The notes under the pieces: generated by a model
Database searches by the model: none
What the model was told of the DNA's origin: nothing
Seen by the model: only the letters and a program-made list of their open reading frames with translations
Shown here: piece after piece, positions 1-5,975 of the stretch
Layout: every line of letters begins with the position of its first letter
Position numbering within the stretch: the first letter of the stretch is position 1
Source of the DNA: Pontibacterium sp964228735
GTDB lineage: Bacteria > Pseudomonadota > Gammaproteobacteria > Pseudomonadales > Balneatricaceae
Length of the DNA stretch: 19,553 nt
Direction of reading: 5' to 3'
Assembly: GCF_964228735.1 (NCBI RefSeq)
Contig: NZ_CAXRBQ010000166.1
Coordinates: 1-19,553, forward strand
Made by a program: the position numbers and the translations under genes

Positions 1-34
1 CTTCAGGCTGCCGGTAGCGTGAACGCTACCCTAC
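1..34. repeat. Truncated REPIN (paired REP) downstream of mmsA
   Basis: Cut by the left window edge. Visible are the 3' arm of one REP hairpin (GGCTGCC, 6-12) and a complete inverted REP: GGTAGCG (13-19), loop TGAA, CGCTACC (24-30), then CTAC (31-34). Read on the minus strand this is GTAG followed by a 7-bp hairpin, the usual REP layout. A second copy with the same plan but different hairpin arms lies at 1944-1987. The element sits just after the mmsA stop codon, where no conventional terminator is visible. Confidence 0.6.
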
Positions 35-65
35 AGTTGCTCTGGTACACCGATCACCACAATTT

Positions 66-1598
66 TTAGCTCGCTACGCAGCTACGTACAGAGTTGTCAC
101 CCGGTTTCGCATCAGCAGGCTGGCCCGCTTTCGGATCAACGACACGTACAGTTGCAACTTTGTTCTGAGTAAAGAAGTCGATTGCGTCTTTACCCTGAAC
201 CTTGTTGTTACCCACCAGAGAACCTTTGATACCACCGAACGGCAGGTAAGGGTGCGGTGCACAAATACCTACGTTTACGCCGACCATACCCACATCCGCT
301 TCGTTGATGAACTTCTCGGTGTAGAAGGCGTTCTGGGTGAAGACTACCGCACCGTTGCCCATCTCATGGTTTTTGATTGCACGCAGGGCGCCGTTGATGC
401 AGCCCACTTTCATCACGCTTAGAACAGGGCCGAAGATCTCTTCGCGAGCGATCTGCATGCATGGGGTTACGTCTGTGAACACGGTTGGGCCAACGTAATA
501 ACCGTCTTTGTCCGCGTCAGCAACATCTGGGTTACGACCGTCCAGTGCCAGGGTCGCGCCTTCGTTCTGACCGATTTCGATGTAGTTCTCGATGCGCTCT
601 TTGGCCTTGGCGGAGATAACCGGACCCATGAATACGTCTGGGTTCATCGCATTGCCGACAGTCACATTCTTGGATGCTTCCAGCAGGCGTTCAACGAACT
701 CGTCGTAGATCTCGGAAACAACCGCGATGTTGGATACCGCCAGGCAGCGCTGACCAGCAGAGCCGTAACCGGACATCAGGATGTTTTCGATGGTCAGGTC
801 CATCGGTGCATCTTCCATCACCGCAGCGAAATTCTTGGCACCACCCAGCAGCATGGTCTTCTTACCGTTGCGGCCACAGCCTTCAGCGATCGCTTTTGCA
901 GTAGGGGTGGAACCCACCAGACATACGCCTGCTACGTTTTCGTCGTCGTACCATGCTTCTACAGTTTCACGGTCGCCGTGTACGATGTTTACTACGCCGT
1001 CTGGCAGACCGATGTCCTGCATCAGCTGCATCATCTTCTGCATGAACAGTGGAGATTCAGTGGATGGCTTGTACACGAATGTGTTGCCGGTGCCGATAGC
1101 GAATGGGATGAACCAACCGAATACCAGGGCCGGGAAGTTGAACGGTGCCACACCACAGAACACACCCAGTGGTGCTTTGATCAAGCGGCCGGAGATGTTG
1201 TTGGCGATGCCCTGAACAGTTTCACCCTGGATCAGAGATGGGATAGAGCATGCCATCTGCAGGATCTCCATAACACGACCCACTTCACCACGCGCTTCAG
1301 CGATGTGTTTTGCCTGGTCGATAGCGATGGATTCCGCCAGCATCTCTTTGTTCTCAGCCATTGCGGTGTACATCTTGAAGATGTAGTCCATACGCTTAGG
1401 CAGTGGGGTTGCGCTCCATGCCGGGAATGTTTCTGCTGCTGCGGCTACGGCAGCACGAGAGGTTTCTGGTGAAGACAGCGGTACTTCCCCGATCACTGCG
1501 CCAGTGGATGGGTTACGCAGCGGCTCGTACTGGCCGTTACTCTCATCTACCCAGACGCCGTTGATGTGGTTTTTTATTTTGATGTATGGGGTCGTCAT
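66..1598 (-). CDS. mmsA: CoA-acylating methylmalonate-semialdehyde dehydrogenase-like protein
   Basis: A 510-residue cytoplasmic aldehyde dehydrogenase of the MmsA/IolA type, the usual length for the family. Family members oxidise malonate or methylmalonate semialdehyde with NAD+ and CoA to acetyl-CoA or propionyl-CoA. Visible marks are PFNFP near residue 152, the catalytic cysteine in GSAGQRCLAVS (about Cys285), LGGAKNFAAV in place of the general-base glutamate motif of hydrolytic ALDHs, EEIFGPVLSV, and PFGGIKGS near the C terminus. ATG at 1598 is chosen because GGGAAAAG lies just upstream and the residues after it (MTTPYIKIKNHINGVW) resemble a family N terminus; an in-frame start at 1634 would add 12 atypical residues. 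It is transcribed separately from the TRAP genes but shares their promoter blocks. The true substrate is unknown; other CoA-acylating semialdehyde dehydrogenases look similar. Confidence 0.88.
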   Translation of the reverse strand: MTTPYIKIKNHINGVWVDESNGQYEPLRNPSTGAVIGEVPLSSPETSRAAVAAAAETFPAWSATPLPKRMDYIFKMYTAMAENKEMLAESIAIDQAKHIAEARGEVGRVMEILQMACSIPSLIQGETVQGIANNISGRLIKAPLGVFCGVAPFNFPALVFGWFIPFAIGTGNTFVYKPSTESPLFMQKMMQLMQDIGLPDGVVNIVHGDRETVEAWYDDENVAGVCLVGSTPTAKAIAEGCGRNGKKTMLLGGAKNFAAVMEDAPMDLTIENILMSGYGSAGQRCLAVSNIAVVSEIYDEFVERLLEASKNVTVGNAMNPDVFMGPVISAKAKERIENYIEIGQNEGATLALDGRNPDVADADKDGYYVGPTVFTDVTPCMQIAREEIFGPVLSVMKVGCINGALRAIKNHEMGNGAVVFTQNAFYTEKFINEADVGMVGVNVGICAPHPYLPFGGIKGSLVGNNKVQGKDAIDFFTQNKVATVRVVDPKAGQPADAKPGDNSVRSCVAS

Positions 1599-1645
1599 GA
1601 ATCTTTTCCCGTTTTTCTGATTGGTCAATTCCACCGAAGAGGTTG

Positions 1646-1818
1646 TGTTAGTGCTCTGGCTGAAAGTGCGGCTCGTACGTGACGCAACATTTTTCAGATA
1701 TCGGGCCCTGAGAAATGCAGCGTCGGATTTGATTCACCTTCAGCACCGGTGCCACCTAATTACACCGGTAAGAAACAAGAACTGGATCGCAGTGTGTTGT
1801 TTCTACAGAGCACTAACA
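1646..1818. repeat. 13-bp inverted repeat in the mmsA leader
   Basis: TGTTAGTGCTCTG at 1646-1658 is the exact reverse complement of 1806-1818. Twelve bases of the same word (CAGAGCACTAAC) recur at 2318-2329 beyond dctM, and nine (CAGAGCACT) at 5520-5528 before dctP. The arms flank 147 bp that is absent from the dctP leader. It could be a regulator site, or the edges of a small insertion or inversion. Confidence 0.5.
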
Positions 1819-1931
1819 GAACCTCTCCGTTAGCTCATGTGACCAATATAAATTTGGCAAGGGCTGGACCTATAGACCCAACGTTGGAGTGATTGGTGGT
1901 TCCAGGCTTGAGGCCACGTATTACGGGGGAT
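1806..1931 (-). promoter_or_regulatory. mmsA promoter/operator region shared with dctP
   Basis: Four blocks match the dctP upstream region with a constant offset of 3728 bases and no gaps: CAATATAAATTT (1844-1855), CTATAGACCCAAC (1870-1882), GTTCCAGGCT (1899-1908) and CACGTA-TACG-GGGAT (1915-1931). The sequence between blocks is essentially unrelated. Read on the minus strand the first block contains TATATT (1850-1845), a plausible -10 box, with no good -35, so an activator-dependent promoter is likely. CAGAGCACT (1806-1814) and CAGAAC (1817-1822) also recur before dctP. The implied leader to the mmsA ATG is about 240 nt, much longer than for dctP. Confidence 0.6.
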
Positions 1932-1943
1932 TTAGAACGTTTT

Positions 1944-1987
1944 GTAGGGCAGCCTTTAGGCTGCCGGCAGGTTGAAGCCTGCCCTAC
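1944..1987. repeat. REPIN (two inverted REP hairpins)
   Basis: GTAG (1944-1947) is followed by hairpin GGCAGCC-TTTA-GGCTGCC (1948-1965), then the inverted partner GGCAGG-TTGAAG-CCTGCC (1966-1983) and CTAC (1984-1987). Three more bases on each side extend the outer match (TTT...AAA). This is the arrangement known for REPINs mobilised by RAYT transposases. No RAYT gene is in the window. It lies between the dctM terminator and the mmsA promoter. Confidence 0.75.
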
Positions 1988-2009
1988 AAAGGCTGGGTGA
2001 AACCACAAT

Positions 2010-2034
2010 AAAAAAAGCCCCTGAGATCAGGGGC
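2010..2034 (-). terminator. Rho-independent terminator of the TRAP operon
   Basis: Perfect 8-bp stem GCCCCTGA/TCAGGGGC (2017-2034) with a 2-base centre, followed on the minus strand by seven T residues. It faces transcripts from dctM, although about 315 nt after the dctM stop codon, so the mRNA would carry a long 3' UTR. Confidence 0.85.
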
Positions 2035-2072
2035 AAGGCGTCGCAAATGCTAAAAGCGAACAAACGGTAAAA

Positions 2073-2260
2073 CAGGGAGGTATGGGGGAAGGTCCAAACA
2101 GGTCTCGTATGCGCTCTGGCTCACGGAAAGGTTCACAATCAAGGAAGCGCTTTGCAGGAATGTTGAAACCTTGCAAAAAGCGGTGACACCGAGTGTGGAT
2201 CTTTCCGTGGGCCCCGAAGGGCAAGCCCATAAGCCTGCACCTGCGGTGTTGCAGTTTTTG
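2073..2260 (+). ncRNA. Candidate structured small RNA, family not recognised
   Basis: A long rod-like fold is visible. Arms 2118-2137 and 2194-2213 pair over all 20 positions on the plus strand, using three G-U pairs (2121:2210, 2131:2200, 2133:2198); on the minus strand these become A-C mismatches, so the plus strand is favoured. Inside, 2148-2158 pairs with 2169-2182 with small bulges. Outside, TATGGG (2081-2086) pairs with CCCATA (2226-2231) and CAGG (2073-2076) with CCTG (2234-2237). A terminator-like hairpin with five T residues follows (2235-2259). Reading frames here do not resemble proteins. The rod with an internal bubble recalls 6S RNA, and ACAGGGAGGT (2072-2081) matches the CsrA-site pattern, but neither identity is established. 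The 5' end and promoter were not found. Confidence 0.45.
2235..2259 (+). terminator. Possible terminator of the structured RNA
   Basis: CTG-CACC-TGC-GGTG-TTG-CAG forms a 7-bp stem with a three-base bulge, followed by TTTTTG on the plus strand. It points toward the convergent dctM gene. The stem is modest. Confidence 0.45.
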
Positions 2261-2349
2261 TTAAGGGATGGCCATTAACTGCAAACTGCGCCTAGCATCT
2301 GCAGGCTTCTGGGCTTGCAGAGCACTAACGATACCTATTTGTACCTTCC

Positions 2350-3651
2350 CTAATATCCCATCAGCAATTTCGGCAAGAACAGCGACAGCTCTGGGACGAA
2401 GGTCACCAGGAACACCATCGGCAGGTGGCCGAAGCAGAGGAATTTCAGAGTAGGGGTGATGTAGCGGTCCAAAGACAACTTACTTACCCCTCCTGCCATA
2501 TAGAGCATCGGCGCACACGGTGGCGATACGTTACCGAGACCCAGGTTTACACCCACAACTGCAGCAAAGTGGATCGGATCGATACCCAGCTCGTTGATGA
2601 TTGGCAGGAAGATGATCGCCGCTAATACGCTGCCAGAGATGTCATCCACGATCATGCCGATCAGCAGCAACAGCAGGTTGATCAACAGCAGCAGGACATA
2701 TTTGTTCTCAGAGATCGTCAGCAGGGCCTGGGCCAGGTCACGCGGAACTTGCTCCAGGATCATCGCGCGGCTCATGATGAACAGGAAGAACAACACCGCC
2801 ATGATCGAACCGGTCATGGTGACCGCACGCACGGTTACCGCACCCAGGCTCTTCAGCGACATACCTTTGTAGATGAAGAGGCCTACTGGAATCGCGTAGA
2901 TTACGGCAATCGCTGCGGCTTCAGTTGGTGTCGCGATACCGCTGTAGATCGCACCCAGAATGATCAGAGGCATCAGCAGAGCGAATGCAGCGTTATAACC
3001 GGTTGTCACTACGCCTTTTGCTGCTTGCTTGAATGGCAGTTGCGGTTCCACCTTGATGTTCTGATCGTTGCGCAGGAACCACATGTTCAGCACGCAGTAG
3101 AGGATCGTCAGCAGGATGCCCGGAATGATGGTGGACAGGAACGCCGCCCCTACGGACAGACCACCGGTGATGGAGAACACGATCATCGGAATGCTTGGCG
3201 GAATCAACAGCGCCAGTACGGATGAACACGCCACCAGTGCAGTTGCATGACCTTCCGGATATCCTTCGCGCACCATACGTGGAATCATGATCTGGCCCAC
3301 TGCTGCAATCGCCGCAGAAGATGAACCGGAGATCGCACCAAACAGCGCACAGGTCAGTACGGTAACCGCACCCAGGCCACCTTTGATCCGGCCGACCAGG
3401 GAGTTAACAAAGTTCAGCAGTCGTTCCGATATACCACCCTCGGCCATTAACAACCCGGCGAATATAAACAAGGGCAAGGCGAGCAGGGCAAAACCACTGG
3501 CGGTTTTAAAACCGTGGGGGATCAGGAACGAGATGTTGTTGCCGGTGAGGAATGCAAACAGCACCGCACCAATACCGAAGGCAAAGGCCACCGGGATTTC
3601 GATCAGGATCAGGACAACGACGATAAGCATCGAGATCAGAAATAACGTCAT
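2350..3651 (-). CDS. dctM: TRAP transporter large permease, DctM family
   Basis: A 433-residue inner-membrane protein, hydrophobic throughout with about 12 membrane segments, the usual size of the DctM subunit that carries substrate by Na+-coupled elevator transport. Family-typical stretches include GGISERLLNFV, GAISGSSSAAIAAVG near residues 106-120, PPSIPMIVFS, TPTEAAAIAV and the C-terminal GLGNVSPPCAPMLY. Start ATG at 3651 has an excellent AGGAGG site 8 bases upstream, inside the end of dctQ, whose stop lies only 3 bases before this ATG; translation is probably coupled. It works with DctQ (4 TM) and the periplasmic DctP encoded upstream in the same operon. Confidence 0.95.
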   Translation of the reverse strand: MTLFLISMLIVVVLILIEIPVAFAFGIGAVLFAFLTGNNISFLIPHGFKTASGFALLALPLFIFAGLLMAEGGISERLLNFVNSLVGRIKGGLGAVTVLTCALFGAISGSSSAAIAAVGQIMIPRMVREGYPEGHATALVACSSVLALLIPPSIPMIVFSITGGLSVGAAFLSTIIPGILLTILYCVLNMWFLRNDQNIKVEPQLPFKQAAKGVVTTGYNAAFALLMPLIILGAIYSGIATPTEAAAIAVIYAIPVGLFIYKGMSLKSLGAVTVRAVTMTGSIMAVLFFLFIMSRAMILEQVPRDLAQALLTISENKYVLLLLINLLLLLIGMIVDDISGSVLAAIIFLPIINELGIDPIHFAAVVGVNLGLGNVSPPCAPMLYMAGGVSKLSLDRYITPTLKFLCFGHLPMVFLVTFVPELSLFLPKLLMGY

Positions 3652-3654
3652 CGC

Positions 3655-4326
3655 TTATACCTCCTGAGTTACTTGCTTGCGAGCGCGGCGGGTACGACGC
3701 AGGTCGCGGAATTCATTGATTGTTTCAAGTAGGAAGTAACCCACCATCATGGCAAAGCCGATGATCATACTGGCGCTCCAGATACCACGGGGCCAACGCA
3801 GGTTGACGGATACACGACCACGGTCGATCTCCTTAAATGCGTATTTGCAGGCGAAGTAACCGAACACGATGGCTGCGATCATGCAGGTAATTGAGCCGAT
3901 AAAGCGGATCATCTTCACCTTGTATGGATCTTGCACCACCAGGCTGACGATGCCGCCGTGGATATGCTCACGTTCACGGGTGGCGTAACCCATGCCGAGG
4001 AAGTAGACCCAAACAGCCAACAAAATGGAGGCTTCTTCGATGCCGGTGAAGGGTGATTCCAGCACGTAACGCATGATCACCTGGGAGAACATCAGGAACG
4101 CCAGACCCATGCCAGCTAGGATCATCATCGCGCGGAATACCCAGTTCAGCAGGTGTTCGAAGCGCAACAGGTAGCCATCTACATTGTTGTTTGGCTGCTC
4201 TGGGATTGCGTGCAGATGAGGAGGAATCGGGTGGGCGCTGAGATCAGGATCGTAATCGTAGATCTTGGTCTCGCCTACGGGTGTCGCTTGGGACGTTAAA
4301 GGTTCAGAGATTTTTTCGTGTTGCAT
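3655..4326 (-). CDS. dctQ: TRAP transporter small permease, DctQ family
   Basis: 223 residues with four hydrophobic segments from about residue 62 to 210, matching the small membrane subunit that scaffolds DctM. Typical features are MILAGMGLAFLMFSQVIMRYVL, then SPFTGIEEASILLAVWVYFLGMGYATREREHI, and a last helix before a basic tail (RRTRRARKQ). It is longer than the usual 160-180 residues because of a hydrophilic N-terminal tail of about 55 residues rich in Pro, His and Asn, presumably cytoplasmic; its role is unknown. CAGGATC lies upstream of ATG 4326. It follows dctP after a 114-base gap holding a strong hairpin, and precedes dctM by 3 bases. Confidence 0.93.
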   Translation of the reverse strand: MQHEKISEPLTSQATPVGETKIYDYDPDLSAHPIPPHLHAIPEQPNNNVDGYLLRFEHLLNWVFRAMMILAGMGLAFLMFSQVIMRYVLESPFTGIEEASILLAVWVYFLGMGYATREREHIHGGIVSLVVQDPYKVKMIRFIGSITCMIAAIVFGYFACKYAFKEIDRGRVSVNLRWPRGIWSASMIIGFAMMVGYFLLETINEFRDLRRTRRARKQVTQEV

Positions 4327-4356
4327 GGTTCTGATCCTGAAAAGAGTTTCCGGGGT

Positions 4357-4417
4357 GGTATCACCACACCCCGCTGACCGACTTGTTGGGCGTGTAGGTC
4401 AGCGGGGCGGGGATACC
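4357..4417 (-). other. Intercistronic hairpin between dctP and dctQ
   Basis: CCCCGCTGACC (4369-4379) pairs perfectly with GGTCAGCGGGG (4397-4407), and GGTATC (4357-4362) with GATACC (4412-4417) outside it. There is no T-run, so it is not a clear terminator. Such stems commonly protect the upstream mRNA or cause partial termination, giving more binding protein than permease; that role is inferred. Confidence 0.65.
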
Positions 4418-4440
4418 GAAACGGTTAAGACCGGTTAGGA

Positions 4441-5457
4441 TCAGTTGATGCCGGCGATTTCACGCATCATGGTCATGATTTTCTTGCCCACGATGCCTTC
4501 CATGTATGGCCACTCTTTGGAGTACAGGATCTCTTTCGCTTTACCCATCTCTTCTGGGCTCAGCTCAACTACGTTTACGCCTGCTTCACGTACTTTCGCC
4601 AGGAAGCCTTCGTCGATCGCCTGCGCTTCATCCCATACTGTCCGCATGGTTGCGTCAGCCGCAGCCATCAGCTTGGTGCGTTCTTCGTCAGACAGGTCTT
4701 CCAGCCAGGACTTGTTTACTACCCAGAACGCGTGCTCGAAGTAATCTTTGGTCAGGATGTACGCTTCGATCACGTCACGCATCTGCCAGATTTCTACAGA
4801 CGGTGCAGTACCACGTGCGTCGATGGTGCCCAGCTGCAGCGCGGTGTACAGCTCGGAGAACGGCATTGGAACCGGGGTGAAACCGAAGCTCTTGTAGCGC
4901 TCGATACCGATTGGGATTGCCGGTACGCGCATCTTGATGCCTTTGCCGTCGGCCGGGAAGTTGGTTGGTACAGCTTCAACACCTTTACGGGTAGCGATGG
5001 AACCGAAACCGGTTGGGATCACACCTAGTACAACCAGGTCCAGGTCACCCAGGATCTCGTTGTAGATGTCGGTCATCTTGCCGTTAGGGCCGTAAACTTC
5101 ACGTGCTTCCTTCCAGTCGTCAACCACGTAGCTCAGCCAGGATAGGTCCAGGCGCGCATCGTATTCAGATGCACCAAAGCTCATGGTCATCGGTACCACA
5201 CCTTCCATGCTCTGCTCGAAGATGGACGCCCAGTCACCCAGAGAACCACCCGGATGGTAGTCCACCTCGATGGAGGAACCCTGTTTCTTCAGCTCGTCGG
5301 TGAAGGTAGTGGATGTCATGTGGAAGATATGGTCAGACGGGTAGGCGTGGGCGAGCATCAGCTCTTCAGCCAGAACCGTCTGGGATGTTGGCAGGGTAAG
5401 CGCCGCAGAGAGTGCGCATGCGGAAAGGACGGATTTGAACGTTTTTTTAATTGTCAT
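4441..5457 (-). CDS. dctP: TRAP transporter periplasmic solute-binding protein, DctP family
   Basis: 338 residues. It begins with a Sec signal peptide (basic KK, hydrophobic core, probable cleavage after VLA near residue 30). The mature part has the DctP pattern: GIKMRVPA, whose arginine is expected to hold the substrate carboxylate, PVPMPFSELYTALQLGTIDA, and a C-terminal VWDEAQAIDEGFLAKVREAGVNVVEL region. It delivers an organic acid to DctQM; the ligand cannot be read from sequence. ATG 5457 is chosen over an in-frame upstream start at 5574 because GAGGT stands 5 bases before it and the signal peptide starts there. First gene of the operon; promoter blocks lie about 60-200 bases upstream. 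Confidence 0.94.
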   Translation of the reverse strand: MTIKKTFKSVLSACALSAALTLPTSQTVLAEELMLAHAYPSDHIFHMTSTTFTDELKKQGSSIEVDYHPGGSLGDWASIFEQSMEGVVPMTMSFGASEYDARLDLSWLSYVVDDWKEAREVYGPNGKMTDIYNEILGDLDLVVLGVIPTGFGSIATRKGVEAVPTNFPADGKGIKMRVPAIPIGIERYKSFGFTPVPMPFSELYTALQLGTIDARGTAPSVEIWQMRDVIEAYILTKDYFEHAFWVVNKSWLEDLSDEERTKLMAAADATMRTVWDEAQAIDEGFLAKVREAGVNVVELSPEEMGKAKEILYSKEWPYMEGIVGKKIMTMMREIAGIN

Positions 5458-5497
5458 AGTGACCTCAATATTTTTTATTGTTGTGACACAGGTCCGG

Positions 5498-5515
5498 TAT
5501 CGGGCGAGCCCGATA
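5498..5515 (-). other. Perfect hairpin in the dctP leader
   Basis: TATCGGGC-GA-GCCCGATA is an 18-base perfect inverted repeat between the promoter blocks and the dctP start. No T-run follows, so it is not a terminator. The word TATCGGGC also occurs in the mmsA leader at 1699-1706, without its partner arm. Confidence 0.5.
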
Positions 5516-5519
5516 TTGG

Positions 5520-5659
5520 CAGAGCACTGCAGAACGTTTTTCAAGGTTCCAGGAGTCTTTGCTCTTGCAATCAATATAAATTTCGGCTTGAGATCAGCTA
5601 TAGACCCAACCCGAACCGAAAATGTAGTTCCAGGCTGCAGGTCACGTAATACGTGGGAT
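5520..5659 (-). promoter_or_regulatory. dctP promoter/operator region shared with mmsA
   Basis: Carries the same four spaced blocks as the mmsA upstream region: CAATATAAATTT (5572-5583), CTATAGACCCAAC (5598-5610), GTTCCAGGCT (5627-5636) and CACGTAATACGTGGGAT (5643-5659). The last contains a near-perfect 13-bp palindrome, CACGTA-A-TACGTG. TATATT on the minus strand (5578-5573) is the likely -10 box. GTTCCAGG recurs at 5546-5553. A shared regulator is inferred; which one is not shown. Confidence 0.6.
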
Positions 5660-5869
5660 GTAGGGCGGATGGTGATGTCAGGTAGTGAGAGCTGGACGGT
5701 AGGAGTTGATCGATTGGTACCAATGCCGAGACGCTGGAAATACCAGATAATCCATCAGGATTGGATAGGCTGTTTGATTGTCGGAGCGGCGGATTTCTAG
5801 TCGGATATTGAGATCTGAGACGTTTGAAGATTCTCGTGAATTACGCAGAAAACTGGCTGGCTGACAGGC
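5660..5869. other. Intergenic stretch with no recognised feature
   Basis: About 210 bases between the dctP operator blocks and the yceI terminators. No convincing reading frame, repeat or hairpin was found. Confidence 0.5.
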
Positions 5870-5900
5870 AAAAATAAGCCCCGTTTTTTAAAGGCGGGGC
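5870..5900 (-). terminator. Second terminator after yceI
   Basis: GCCCCG (5878-5883) pairs with CGGGGC (5895-5900) around an 11-base loop. The minus strand continues TTATTTTTG. It follows a stronger terminator, giving a tandem pair for the yceI unit. Confidence 0.6.
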
Positions 5901-5903
5901 CAG

Positions 5904-5937
5904 AGAAAACTAAAGCAACGCCGAAGCGTTGCTTTAG
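5904..5937 (-). terminator. Rho-independent terminator of the yceI operon
   Basis: Perfect 12-bp stem CTAAAGCAACGC/GCGTTGCTTTAG (5910-5937). On the minus strand the loop is TTCG, followed by TTTTCTC. It lies about 40 bases after the yceI stop codon. Confidence 0.9.
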
Positions 5938-5975
5938 GAGGGAGAACTGGACTCTTTTGGCAGGGGAACCGACGT

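Noticed and set aside
1621..1833. 70-codon plus-strand frame in the mmsA leader
   Set aside because: No ribosome binding site or recognisable protein features, and it is antisense to the promoter region of mmsA.
2027..2230. 67-codon minus-strand frame in the dctM-mmsA gap
   Set aside because: Composition is unlike the neighbouring proteins, no good ribosome binding site is seen, it runs into the terminator, and it is better explained by the structured RNA locus.
2073..2260. Firm identification of the structured segment as 6S RNA, RNase P RNA, tmRNA or SRP RNA
   Set aside because: Diagnostic sequences of RNase P, tmRNA and SRP RNA are absent, and 6S cannot be confirmed without a covariance model; only a candidate RNA is reported.
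5659..5674. GTAGGGCGGATGG as a third REP element
   Set aside because: It starts with GTAGGG but no matching second arm or CTAC foot follows.
5435..5800. 121-codon plus-strand frame over the dctP promoter
   Set aside because: It overlaps the conserved regulatory blocks and the dctP start; the protein shows no family features.
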